From Cristatella mucedo (taxonomy: Eukaryota; Bryozoa; Phylactolaemata; Cristatellidae): 64,000 nucleotides of DNA. Under the pieces are notes generated by a model. It ran no database searches, was not told where the DNA came from, and saw only the letters and a list, made by a program, of their open reading frames with translations. The position numbers and the translations under genes are program-made. Positions 1 to 11,800 of this stretch are shown here, one piece after another. Location: positions 11,154,001-11,218,000 of the forward strand of contig WPIO01000002.1 in the NCBI GenBank assembly GCA_009760855.2, read 5' to 3'. The first letter of the stretch is position 1, and each line of letters begins with the position of its first letter.

Positions 1-2150
1 GTACAAAAGTGCTGCCGCTTCTGCTTAAGGTAGCCTCGTAATTTATCTTTGGACGGCGAGCGAGCATAACAAGAGAAGCACGCCGGCGCTCCGTAGTAGA
101 AGTCTGAGATATTCTACAACGGAGCGAGTAGCTGCTGCTTGAGGCCATTTCGATATTGCCAAGTGGCACCAAATTAAAATGTAAGGCGTGCGGTGCCATT
201 TTATAATGCGTGTAGCCAGAGGCTGACTGGCCGACGGCTTCGCTGACTCGCTCACCGACGCGTCGGAGCGCTCCTCTGCATCAGTGGCTGCAAGATAGGC
301 TCAACAGCATAACCATCGCGCGCGCATGATTTCTGTCCCTCGAAGCTTCTCTCAAAGTATTCCATAACTTGGCTTGCAGACAAGTAGCATTCCTGACTCC
401 GAAAACAAAATCTTGACGTTTGCCGGGGCTATACTAATCATAGCACTATGGGAGACAATTTGTTATCTCCGGTTATTGCGTGTTATTTCCCAAATACCTA
501 TTCCTCAGAAGTATTGAATGTGGCCAATATTTTATATAAAAAAACTTTATATTTTGTTATCCGGACAGTGATTAACTTGAAAAGAATTCGCGTCTTTTGG
601 CTCACATTAAGATAGAAAGGCCAGCAAATGAATCAAAATTAACATTTATTTACTCTGAAGTCATAGAAATATTACCTTCCAAATGGTTTAGAAATGAGTA
701 GATATCCTAGTTTTGCGACTATACTACAAACAGCTTGCTCAGAGAAGCCCATAAACATTGCATCTCGTCATGTTACCGATATGCTATACGGGGTACGGGG
801 GACGTTTAAAGTCCAGCCCATGTTTAAAGCGCTTGCTCTGCTCCTTTGAGAAAGCTCTCGTGCTCTGCTCCTTGGAGTAAGCTCCCGTGCTCTGCTCCTT
901 GGAGTAAGCTCCCGTGCTCTGCTCCTTTGAGAAAGCTCCGATGTTCCCCTTGAGTTTTCCACTGGGAACATTAGCGATACGGGCTTTGAGAGGCACACTC
1001 TTCGTCCCATTTCGGCCTTTTGTTTTCTGAGACACCAAACCGTGTTCTGATAGTGTTCAGCCTGGCTATTTCCCGAAAAAGCTGCAAACCGCCGCGACGA
1101 AACTGCTCTGAGCGAGCCGCTTCCTCTTGTCCTGTCCTTCTTAGTTTACGTGTGAATTCGCCAAACTCTATGATCTTTATCTGTGGTCAGTCGAAGATGT
1201 TAGCTCTGACCTGTGGGTCGGGCAGCTATGGAAAGACGCGTTAAAGGTGCCTGAAAGCTGCTGACTCCTTTTCTAGATGCGTGAAAAGTGCTTGATGAGG
1301 TCCAACTCAATGTGCGATGGTGAGGTGAGCATCTTCCGAGGGCCTACCAGCGGCTCAAGCTTGTTGTAGTTCCTCCGTGCAGAGACTAGGCTCGCTGAGG
1401 GCAGTCCCTTTTAGGATAGCGCACTGTATTGTCCCGACTGTGCAGCAGCCAAATGATAAGCAAGGAGACTTCATGAAACCGCATTTGGAGGTGCATCAGG
1501 AATGCCATCATTTTAAGTGCAGAAATAACCTCCGGCCAAAGCTGTCATGCTACAAGGCACTAAGCCACATCTCGACGCTGGGATAGACCTCTTGAGGTGC
1601 ACAGCGTGAGCCGTGGGGAGAGACGAGTACTTGTTTCCGACATGAAGCAGCACGGCTTTGAGGCTCCTGAATGAACTGTGAATTAATACAGTATGCATCC
1701 TTCACTCGGACTTCGGGCGATTCTCACAGACTCGAATCGACCGACATATTGTAGCAGGAGCGCAGCTCACCAACAGGCGATTGACAAAAGTTGGAAAAAA
1801 CTTGCTGATATTTTCTCCGATCGTTTGCTTTCACACTTTCATCCAACAAGCTCCACTCATTAAGCCTAGACGCCAGAAGCTCGAGATTTTCGACTCGATA
1901 CAAAAAAACCACGCTCGCCGATCAGATCATTGAGGTCTCTCCGGTTGGGTGGGAAAGTATACTATGGCTATCACCCTCTCAGCCGCATCTGCGAAATTTG
2001 AATCTGGATCTGCAATAGTTTTCTCTCTGCGTGACTTCCCGCTCTCTCCTCAATATGCTAGATCGCTCTCGGGAGGATTCGGAGACTCGGTGAGTTTAGA
2101 GAAGTGCGGTTCGTGGGTAATGGACGAAGGAGCTGTGTGTGGACACATGA
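1..2150. other. No gene recognised (1-2150)
   Basis: Apart from the 27-bp tandem repeat I see no exon, RNA gene or known repeat. Short open frames here lack splice sites or family motifs. Confidence 0.5.
834..941. repeat. 27-bp tandem repeat, four copies
   Basis: Units begin at 834, 861, 888 and 915, each with core TGCTCTGCTCC and alternating TTTGAGAAAG or TTGGAGTAAG cores. Being a multiple of 3, both minus-strand frames stay open (nine-residue repeat), but nothing else suggests coding. Confidence 0.85.
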
Positions 2151-2254
2151 TGATCCTTTATCGCTACTGCAAGCGGTGGTGATAGCCATGAAGGCTCTTT
2201 TGTGGCTATACAAAAAGAGGCTGTTTAATCAGCTAGTATTTATTTTTATTTATG
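2151..2254 (+). mobile_element. SINE fragment (3' part)
   Basis: Matches the 3' body of the tRNA-like SINE: GCAAGCGGTGGTGATAGCC, AAGAGGCTGTTTAATCAGCT and an AT-rich TATTTATTTTTATTT tail. The tRNA-like head is reduced to a degenerate GTGCGGTTCGTGGG. Confidence 0.75.
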
Positions 2255-3439
2255 AGAGGCGAGCTCGCTTCAGTTCGACGTTTGAAAGGGTCCGCCATGC
2301 AAAAAGAGCTTCGTTGCTCGAGTTGTCAGTCCGTTGCCGCCAAATTATGTGCCCAAGAAAACTTCCCGGCTCTCTTTGCTCCCGGGCATGAGCCGGTAAA
2401 AATACAATAACTATTTAAATTTTAAAATGGTACTTTACAGATTGCCTAATATTGTATGAGAGATTCCATCAAGCGAAGAGCAATTGCTCACCTTACCTTA
2501 AAGAGTTCTCTTGCAGCGTTCTAATTTGAACTGAAGTGCTCAGGGCTGGTCTCTATCCTCGACAGGAGTACTGAAATATGCTTGTTAAGCCTTGCGCATT
2601 CTAAAAGACACTTTAGCGGAGTACATTTTCATTCGTATCTTGATACATTTTTCACGTACGTAGTAAAGAGTGTCTGCGTGATGCATGAAACCTCTCTGGG
2701 TGCTATGTCAATCAAACATGGCTATTCACTATTCTCTTACTCTGTAATAACATAACTTTGTAAAAATGTTCGTTCAATACACGTATAATACCATTAAACT
2801 TCTATGGATACTAGTACATATTGGTACGTCCGCCTAATCCTTGCGCACTCGGGTTTCGGTACAACGCTTGCTGCGTGTTCCAGCCTGACACCCACAGTGC
2901 CTAATGGCAAAACCGACGAATTTCAAAATATCAATGCACTGACCAGAGAACCAGAGTTTGTGTGGATAAACAGATAGTTTACTAGTATTTCAGTCATAAG
3001 GAATTATGAAAAAACACTGTGTACCCACAGACAACAAATCGAAATGTTACCTGTGTGTTAGTTGTTAGTTTTCGCAGCGTCCCAAGAGAACTGCATCTTT
3101 ATCCAGACGCTTTACAACTCGCTGCAAGAGAATCAGTAACCAAGGATTCGTGACGTGCAGAGTATCATGCTTAGAAAAGCATGCAAAAGTGAAAATGTAT
3201 CATGCATAGGCTAACATGCAAGAGAGAGAATGTCAAAGAAAACAGTTATAACATTGGTCCTCCAATCTAGTATTTGTTAACGGCATCTTTCAATATGCAA
3301 TTATGTTAGAAATGGGATCATAAGTTCTGACGACTTAAATATAAACTAAAAACTGATTATGCAAACCATGCATAACCCAGATTTAAACCGAAAGCAAAAT
3401 ATATACAAATATAAAAATTCCGGTCTCTGTATCAAATGC
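2255..3439. other. AT-rich stretch, nothing recognised
   Basis: AT-rich, with stop codons in all frames and no familiar repeat. Confidence 0.5.
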
Positions 3440-3760
3440 GGCTTGTATCCCAACTTTTCGAACCTCGGTAGATTGAGGTACAAGCGTGAAGCTTGTTGAG
3501 GTTCATTATTGTAACTTGTACATCACTTAATTTTCAGAGTCGCTGGATGCCTTGTTAGTTCCATAAATCGGCTGCTAATACTTCTCAAGTCACAGTAAAT
3601 TATGAAATGCGAGTTCTGATCTGCTTGTTTGACCTGGTTCTAAAAAATGTCTAATTTTAGTTAAGTAAGTCTTGCTATACACGTTTATGCTTGCATAAAC
3701 AATTCTAGGAGGTTAATTGATGTGCATGGCAAAATGTATCTAACCGAAATCAGAAATAGC
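3440..3760. repeat. Diverged copy of the inverted-arm repeat
   Basis: Shares TTGAGGTACAAGCGTG, AGCTTGTTGAGGT and TATCTAACCGAAATCAGAAAT-like blocks with the better copy at 42330-42960. Confidence 0.5.
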
Positions 3761-3779
3761 TTTTTTGAAAAAAGAGGTC

Positions 3780-3970
3780 GGGAAGGTAGTACAGTGCAAG
3801 CGAGAGAAGCGACCTGCAATCTAGAGAGATGATCCTAATGTCAATTCGACTGACACTTGAAAAGCAACCAATGATGACAGATCGGAAGGGGGATTGGGCG
3901 GCAGAGGCGAAGCAGACATTGTCGTACGAGCAGCATCGATGTCAAGGGTCTTGAGGTGATCTAGTAAATC
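3780..3970 (-). mobile_element. L2/CR1 LINE fragment
   Basis: The reverse complement of about 3870-3965 matches the plus-strand LINE at about 60090-60185 (CTCAAGACCCTTGACATCGA, CTGCTTCGCCTCTGC, TCCGATCTGTCATCATTGG). No intact frame. Confidence 0.75.
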
Positions 3971-6873
3971 CTGGATGACGTTCGTCTTTCGGACAAGTCC
4001 GTAAAGTTGCTTCGTTGTTGCGATTGCTGTTGCTGCTGTTATTCAGTTCTTGCATTAAAGGATAAGATTTCGAGGAAATGATTCAGCAGCTGTGACAAAA
4101 ATAGTTCCAATTATCGAGCTTTACTTAATACTTTAAAATATCATTAGAGACTTCTAATATTGCTTGCTCCTTCGGTCACACACTTTTGTGCATGCCGGAA
4201 ATCATCCTCGGGACATATTGCACAACGGCCGCTGATACGAACCGCTTATTTGAAGTGAAGACACGTGCATTCACTAAACAAATTCTTTGCGCTTGATGGA
4301 TATCGGTCATGATGGTGATGTTCAAAAGGACACGCACTGTACTGCCAAACCTTCGGCAGCCGCAGCGCCGGATTTTACTTAAGCCGGATCAAGCACGTGC
4401 ACGCGTTACAGATAGTGGCTGTACGGATTTTTTTCTAGGGTAGGAACTTACAGTTTCGTCGCTGTGAACTCAAGCTGCCTTAATCATAAAAAATTAGCAC
4501 TCGGAACCTTAAGGAAAAAGCCGCTTGGAGTTCGGCAAGACACAACGTGCGAACAAATTCTTCGCCGTTTTCGCCTTCGACATATTCAATACCATTGCAC
4601 TCAGTCGGTGGAGCAATGAGAGGTCTTGCTTCGATGCACTCCATTGAGAGAGGTCGCATCACTGTGAGGATGGTCGTCCGGCCATTTTGGCAGAAGGCAC
4701 CACAGAAATGATAACGCCCAAGTACAGTTTCGGATGTGCGGCTAGAGTTACTGCAGCCGTGCAGTCGTAGCGTGGGCTCCATTAATCGGGCAATTCGATC
4801 GAACCATTCCATGCTTGAATTCCATTTCCATTTTTAAGCAGAGCTGATGTTCGAAAGCAAATGAATTTTCGCAAAACCCGTTGCAGTTGAATTAATACTT
4901 AACTGCTCACTCGTACCTGTTAGTTAGGCTTCAAGGTCTTAAATCACCCAAAAACTTGTCCGCCTCGTAAAAGCGTATAAATTTGTTTTGAAAACTTTGC
5001 CGGACCTTATCTAATCCAACATCGAATCGATTTCTAATAATGCTGTCGTAGGTGCTAATTGGTAGTGTTCAACCCAGCATCGTGCTCAGAATTGTGGGGC
5101 CTTGTTGGTTCCCAGAGCGCTTCCGTTTTCAAAGATTTTCATCTGCGAAATAATAAAGCTGCTTCGCACATTATTTCACTCCAGCTCTAGCCAGGCATTT
5201 AGGTCAAGCGATCGATCACAACAAAGTTCTTTGCTATGCCGTTAATGATAGACCAAGCATTCACTTTCTGAAGCAAGATGTCACCCACTGTTCATATTAG
5301 CCTGTCTACTAAACGCAACTGAAAAGGCGAGCGTGATCCATGATCCCCAGCTCTGGAGGCATGTGCTCACTTTTTTAATCTATTTGCAATTGGTAGCCGA
5401 CCATCCACACGGCAGCGTGGCCAGACAGTCGTATCCTCAATTACGACGAAATGCTGGGTCCGTAGTGACCTTTGGCCTGTCAAAAGAACGCCAGAGGAGA
5501 GTAAGGAAGGAAAAGAAGGTGCGAGAGAGGCTAGGACCAAAGGATGGAGAACTCGTCAAAGTGACAAATTACATTTAAACGGAGAGGAGCAGGTGAGTGA
5601 ACGAACGGTATTAGACAGATAGTGTGACTCAGGAAGTGGGAACAAAGACAGGCACTTCGTTGCAGCGATGCAAAATGAGTTCGCCGTTAAGCTTGAACGT
5701 CCCCCGTCAGGCTTGAACGACCGCGGGTGTGCCCAGAGAAGAGAAATCTCTGGCACACTAATCAGTAGGTAGACAGAAGAATGATTCCAACGAAATGTAA
5801 ACCGTTTACAGCGATGTGCACCCAACCACATATGCACAGCTGCGAAAGCGGAACAAACAATAGAAACGACTGAAAGAAATAAGACACACAGGAGCATGTG
5901 CCTTTTCGCTAGATAGCTGAGCATTGTCTGTAGCCAACAGAACGCCAAGTGAGTCACACTGCGGTGCTCACCTTTCCAGAGAAAAGAGCTACTTTTGTAG
6001 CAGCGATCGGGACTCTGAACAGGGCTCCAGACCATGGTAGAGTATGAAGCGAAATGGTTGGTGCCTTGCACGAAGACAAGAACTTCTTAATTCGTTAGGC
6101 ACTAAAGTAACATGGTTGCTTTCCCGTATAAGTTCACCATTAGAAATGCATTAGCTAATATGGTTCAGCGAAAGCCATCTTCCGAAGGTTTAAAATCATT
6201 TGGGGATGCCTGATGTTACGAATACATTTATTGGGACGAGATGTCACATTCATAGTACCCATTGCAAGACAGCTATCTCGCGTTGATTAATGGGAATTTA
6301 GTTCAGACCTCTCGGGGCTGAGCCTACGTATTATTTACTTACTCGTTATTCCACCGAGTTCCCTTACCCCAGTTTTGTGATCAGTGGTTTAGTTATGATG
6401 GAAATTGGCAGATGTCAAGTTTAGGAAATTTTCAATAGCCTAGAAAAATAATTTTCAACAGAACAGCTCCATACTTTCGCGGTATGGTTCGTACCCCTTG
6501 CTTTTAATGTCTCGATGCTCTTCGAGACATAGTGCGATAATAAATTCCTTGAAACCAGAACTGGGAAATGGAGGCCTAGAAAGTGGTAGGCACTGTACTT
6601 GAAATCAGGCAAGGAGTTTTGCCAGCTGCGTCATCATACTGGCACATTCCGGCCACGTGGTTGACTTAAGTGGCAAGAGAGTTCTGTGAATAGTAATTGC
6701 CCCGAAAGCGCCCCATAAAAAGGTGTTACGCTATCCTAGGGATCAAATGGACTGGCGTTTATATGTTCACCTAGCAATTTCGAATCGACCGAGCGGGCAA
6801 TAATTCTTCGGCTTAGTAAGTCCAAAGCGCCTAAGTCCATCTGTAGATGCTGCTTTTCTGACGTACGTTTCAG
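3971..6873. other. Mostly unassigned; two long minus-strand ORFs
   Basis: 4812-4480 (-) is an open frame of 110 codons with six Cys (YHFCGAFCQNGRTT, MRPLSMECIEARPL) and an in-frame stop eight codons before its ATG; its composition looks coding but I do not recognise it. 6071-5556 (-) has 171 codons, hydrophobic and Cys-rich, with no splice or family support and may be chance. Confidence 0.3.
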
Positions 6874-7367
6874 ACGCCCTTTACGATATCCAGTGCACCA
6901 GTGCTGACAGGGCTACAACTTGCCACTATCGCTCCGTTCAAGATGGCTACCAGCGGAGCTTTCATCCAGACCATACCGTCGAGCGGCGAACGTATTGGCT
7001 GTCCAGCCCCAATGGAGCGACGACTGTAACATCGTGGACAGTAACCGTCAGTCAGGGTCTACATAAATGGCACTCGGCCAGCGAGCTCAGCCAGCTCAGT
7101 GGACCATGCTCCACGGCAGCAGTCATACCAACGACTCAACGGCCGAGCGGTGAAAGCAATCGGGCTATGTGTATAATTGCAGTTTTTCCTCTGGCGTTTA
7201 TCATCTCGTTGATATCAGCCTATATTATTGGACTTAAATGTCCAAGACGTGGTAAAGCCCGTTACAAATTTCCTTACTCCAGCACTGCAGTAGTGGCACT
7301 TCCGGGAAAAGCCAAGGCCTCCAGTGACACAACAATGGCAGATCCGAGCAGTGAGTCATGCCATTAA
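6874..7367 (+). CDS. Last exon of an unrecognised type I membrane protein
   Basis: Seen: after acceptor TACGTTTCAG the frame is open for 163 codons to TAA at 7365 (open back to about 6806). Order: a Cys-containing, Ser/Thr-rich outer part (DIQCTSADRATTC, YWLSSPNGATTVTSWTV), a Thr/Pro-rich stalk, a hydrophobic helix MCIIAVFPLAFIISLISAYI around residues 100-120, a basic stop-transfer KCPRRGK, and a Ser-rich cytoplasmic tail of about 40 residues. The exon enters in phase 1. I do not recognise the family. Earlier exons were not found in the 6.8 kb to the left; they may be short or outside the window. The gene is convergent with ZC3H13. Confidence 0.6.
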
Positions 7368-7562
7368 CTCAACTCGTCATAATCATAACTCTGCTCAGTA
7401 ACCCTGCTATTGCAGTAGAATTGGCTGCAGTTATTCGCACATGCGAAGACAGGTAAATGGTGCTCGCACGGTGCATACTTGGTACAATTTTTTTCACTTT
7501 CATATACTTATAATTGCAGCCAAAGCACTTTGCCTCTAAAACTCTTTGGCCCTGCAGCTGCT

Positions 7563-7568
7563 AATAAA
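7563..7568 (+). terminator. Poly(A) signal AATAAA
   Basis: Hexamer 196 nt after the stop of the membrane-protein exon. Confidence 0.4.
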
Positions 7569-8687
7569 TTCGTGTGCTTGCCTTCTTTCCTGCCAGCAGC
7601 CATGCAGCTAGGTCTATACTGGGTAGCACCACATTTAATTATAATGCTGACTCCCAATAATATTTTGCACCAACGCACGTACGACTGCTTCTGGTGGTGC
7701 CCAGGCCAGCAGCCGGCTCATGGGATTAGCCAATCAGGGTAAACTCGCCTCGTCAGCTCGTTTTGGAGCATGGTTACAAAACCAATTACACTAAAATAGT
7801 GAATATCAGGTGTTCATGCATGCCAGGTAGCACACGATCCAGGCCACATACACCTCACGGGAATCGCATTGGGGACAGAATGCAAATTGCCATCGTATCC
7901 CAAGAGCTCAGGCAAATAAATTAGACTACTCAATACACAAAAGCCATACAACTGCCACCATAGCCTACATCTACATATTGCGAACAGCATTCATTCTGAT
8001 TTGAGTATTTTACACTTGGCCACAGGCCGACACAAGGTATAGTTGTGGACATTTGAAACAATAATGCTGTTAACCGACCTGTAGTATGGTGACGGTATTG
8101 TTTGTAGGCTAGCCCTTGAACGAAACATTACGACGGAGCGATAATAATAAAAACGATGTAGTCAAATAGATGCATTAAAGTCTACAATGCCTACAACACT
8201 AACAGCCAAGCACTAAGTAGGCTAATAACCTAGAAAACAATGCTGTGCAAGCATTTACAATCGTAATCTTTCTCCTCTCTACTCTTTCATTCTCTATCCT
8301 CTCTTACGCCCAATCACTTTTTCTCGTCGACTTCTGCAGTCTTTCGTACCAAACCATAAGCTCTTTGTTGGCAAAGATAAGACAAGTCGCGTTCGAAGGA
8401 GTTTAATTAATGAGAAAATAAATTTACACTGAACATAGGCTCCAATGGCTAGCTGACAATCCATCAAAAAAGAACTGCAGCAGTTGTTAAGTCACAGAAG
8501 CACTTAATTGTATGACAAAAATAAGCACTTGCTATACAGCCACATGATGCTACAATAATTGATCATACAACACAAATGGAATCTCAGTACACTACAGTAA
8601 AGTCACAGGCTCACAACATAAGCCATTGCACAGCTGATGGTGCTGCAAATAGATCTACTGGCAGGCCTCGATACTAGCAATAATTGA
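7569..8687. other. Convergent intergenic interval
   Basis: Between the 3' ends of the membrane-protein gene and ZC3H13. AT-rich; includes the ZC3H13 3' UTR. No repeat family recognised. Confidence 0.5.
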
Positions 8688-8819
8688 TCATGTTGGTACA
8701 TCAATGTCTGAGCGGGTGCTTTTCACCTGAACAGGATCGGCTGCAAAAAGCTGTAGACTAAGTTTCACTAAATCCCTGTCAACTGCCCCACACGAACTTC
8801 TTGACGTTGTAACAGAGGT
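8688..8819 (-). CDS. ZC3H13: ZC3H13 exon 22 (C-terminus and stop)
   Basis: 132 nt including TGA at 8690-8688. Acceptor TTTCTTTGTAG. Encodes TSVTTSRSSCGAVDRDLVKL then SLQLFAADPV, aligning with the human TSAPMVDNELLRLSLRLF end. A possible ATTAAA poly(A) hexamer lies on the minus strand at 8407-8402. Confidence 0.9.
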   Translation of the reverse strand, partial: TSVTTSRSSCGAVDRDLVKLSLQLFAADPVQVKSTRSDIDVPT

Positions 8820-11800
8820 CTACAAAGAAATGGATGATAGAGGACAAACTAGGCAACAATATTTAACTTGGATCTTGCCAGGCCTGAGGAACGCAGCATC
8901 AGAAGCTCAGAACTGAAGCAAGCACCTGAAGAGCCAAATAAATAGTTGTAGACTCAGAATCGGTTTTTGCTTGCTGAGACTAACCTTTCCAGGACCGGCC
9001 AACTTCCGTCGGATGGCCAGATCTTTTCGAGCCCACAATGCTTTTTTACCAATGCCCATGTCTGAAAGCAACGATTGACAGCTGGCCTTCTCAAGTCGCT
9101 TCCGTACATGAAGCAGGGGGATGTCATCAAGAAGTCCAGAAGGACCACCTGCAGCAGGACGTACCATTGACTATGAAGCCAAGGCACAATCTGGGCATAC
9201 CCAGCATCAGCGATCCAACGGCCAACGAAGCACACATACCTGTCCTGCTCTGTTCAGCAGCCTCAGCAATAATGCCCAAGATCATCTGATACCTTTCATC
9301 ACCAGCGTGGGCGCGAGACACGCCGATACGAGACAGCACAGCTGCAGGACTGAACAGAGAAAGGGCAGATGCTGGTCCATGTTGCCTGTACTGTTCACTC
9401 TCTGCAGCTGGCTCTGCAGATGAGCTGCTCGGCGTCTTCATACTGGTCCAATCGACATCTACCACATGTGTAGCACCTGCTTGGACAAGACAATGTAACG
9501 AGTGACAGCTACGGAAGTTATGGCTACGAACACAGGACTCAGCAGCACAACAGAGACCATCTGTGAAGCATGCACGATGTAGAGGCTGAGAAATTATCAC
9601 TTACATATCTTAGCCTCTTGTTCGTCCCTGTCCGCATCATTTTGCAATGACATAAGGCTATCCAGCTCTTCATCAGCAATAGACGGAGCCAAGTGACTCG
9701 ACGACTCACCACCCGTCACTAAGAGCAAAAGCAGGAGCTGCTTGTAGCACAGTTAATGGCAGCATCAAGACAATTTGCTGCAAAGCTGACTGAAAGAGCA
9801 GACAGCATGCTGCAAGCTACCAAAAGAGCAGCTTCTTACTGGGAGATGCTCCACTGCTCAGCCCAGCGTTGCTGTTGGCATCATTCGCATCATGGGCGGC
9901 ATCACTTAGAAAAAAACAGCGCATTCGGAAGTAAGCAACCAGCAGATCAATGCACTCAGTAGTCTCTGTTCACCTAAGCCAGGCTCAAACAGGCTACGGA
10001 GAGGGGTTAGGGAGGGATGGCAGTGGTGGAAGTCACTCATAAAAAGAAGGTACAATTCGTGCTAGTAAAATGCATTTGATCAGTGATTGCAAAAGTGTGC
10101 ATTTTGACATAAGATCATTTTACACAGCAGCCAAAAGTCATATGACTAACATTACAGTAAGCTGATACGGCTATTTCAGCTAGTGTAGCATAGCAACACT
10201 CATTAATGAGTTCCTAACATATGTCCAGCAATATAAGCAATTATAAGGCAAAGAAACAAAACAAAAACTATTGTGTTGACACTGTACTTTCATTTTTTGC
10301 TCCGTGATATCCTTTCAAACGAAGACTTGCATAAAACAACCATCTTTGTAACAGGCGAAAAACGAAGACCATTCCAGTAGTGTCGGGCTGCTCATTGGTA
10401 CTTGACTACGATCCATAAAGACACCATCTTCTCATCTTACTGCCATCTCTATATCTAAAGTCCCGACTGTCTACAAGTTCTGTTTTCTCTTAGTGCCTGG
10501 CATTCTCAACAGGGGCACCTTTAACATCCAAAACCTACCCAGCGGAGATAAGTAACCGGTGGTGATTGTCGTGAGGATCTCATCGAGAAAGTCCCTTAAA
10601 AGCTACCATGTGTATGACCGATGCTTACTATTTTTAAGAACAACGACTATATCTATTAGTCAATTTGACGAAGAAGTGCCAAGCATGTGCTCCTTATATA
10701 CCAATATATAATATCAAATTTCGAAGTAATTTATTTGCAACTCCCGACAGCTGTTTATTACTGGTGTCTTCGTACTGCTTATTTTGAATTTGTTTGCCCA
10801 CCTGCTCAATCTCCACAGGAATTACACGGTTACACTCGGGTGCATTTGTGGCCTTTCTTGTTGCTATAGCTGTTCATGTTAGTACTCACCTATTCGACAA
10901 GAACGAACTACTAAACTCTAGAGTTAAAGCAGAACAAGTAAATTAGTAATATTTCGAAGAAACTGCAATGACAGAAATGGTGCTTTGAGTACCCACGGTA
11001 GTGACTGGCCATAATGCTCTTAACATAGATTTTTACACTATTAATCTGTTTAAAAAGCCTGAATTGGCACAGCAACGACTTTTTAGGTTTACCTTTTGGT
11101 TGTTTACTACCTGAAAAAGATGCAGAAAAAAATGGGCCCAATGCACCTGGGGTCTACAGCTTTGCACCCAATTCTTTTTGAGTATTTGGGTTTCTGTCCG
11201 TCCCTGAGAACCTAGGGTCAGGAAAACACAGGCCTAACTGACTGCTTCAACGAGTCGCAGAATGAGTGCAAAACTCGACAGCTAGTCTTGTTTGTCGTGA
11301 GCATCGAAGTTGCCACATCACAACACTTCTGGTACCTACTGGCTCCGCCAGCCTACACTTTTTGGGGGTGTGTAAAGGCTCACCAATATGGCCAATCGAA
11401 GCTTCAAGTCAACCCAGCTCAAACCAGGAGACTTTCTATCCAATTAATCTATAGAGATCTGCACCGGTAAATAATTTTGAGGGTGCATAAATGTGCGGTA
11501 TATCAAACGGTGATTCACTGGTACCAACTTGTTTAATCTCAGTATGTCAATGAACTCTCGGGCTAAGAACTGCTTAACAAGCCGAAAAATTAAGCACTGC
11601 TGGGCAGACATCTCACCACTTCATACGATCTAGCTTTCTGGGTTTAAAGAGACGTCCGACAAGAAATCATCAGGACATACTGTAATCAGCATAAAACGGG
11701 GATGATGTTTAAATAGGCCTATCAAGCCAAGCTAGAAAACTGAAGAGCATGATTCGTTGAGAAACCCGTTAGCATTGTTATAAATGACCGTGTGTAATGC

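Noticed and set aside
11090-11107. Micro-exon of ZC3H13 after a strong TTTTTCAG acceptor
   Set aside because: Joining it to exon 17 produces an immediate stop, so it does not fit the phase.
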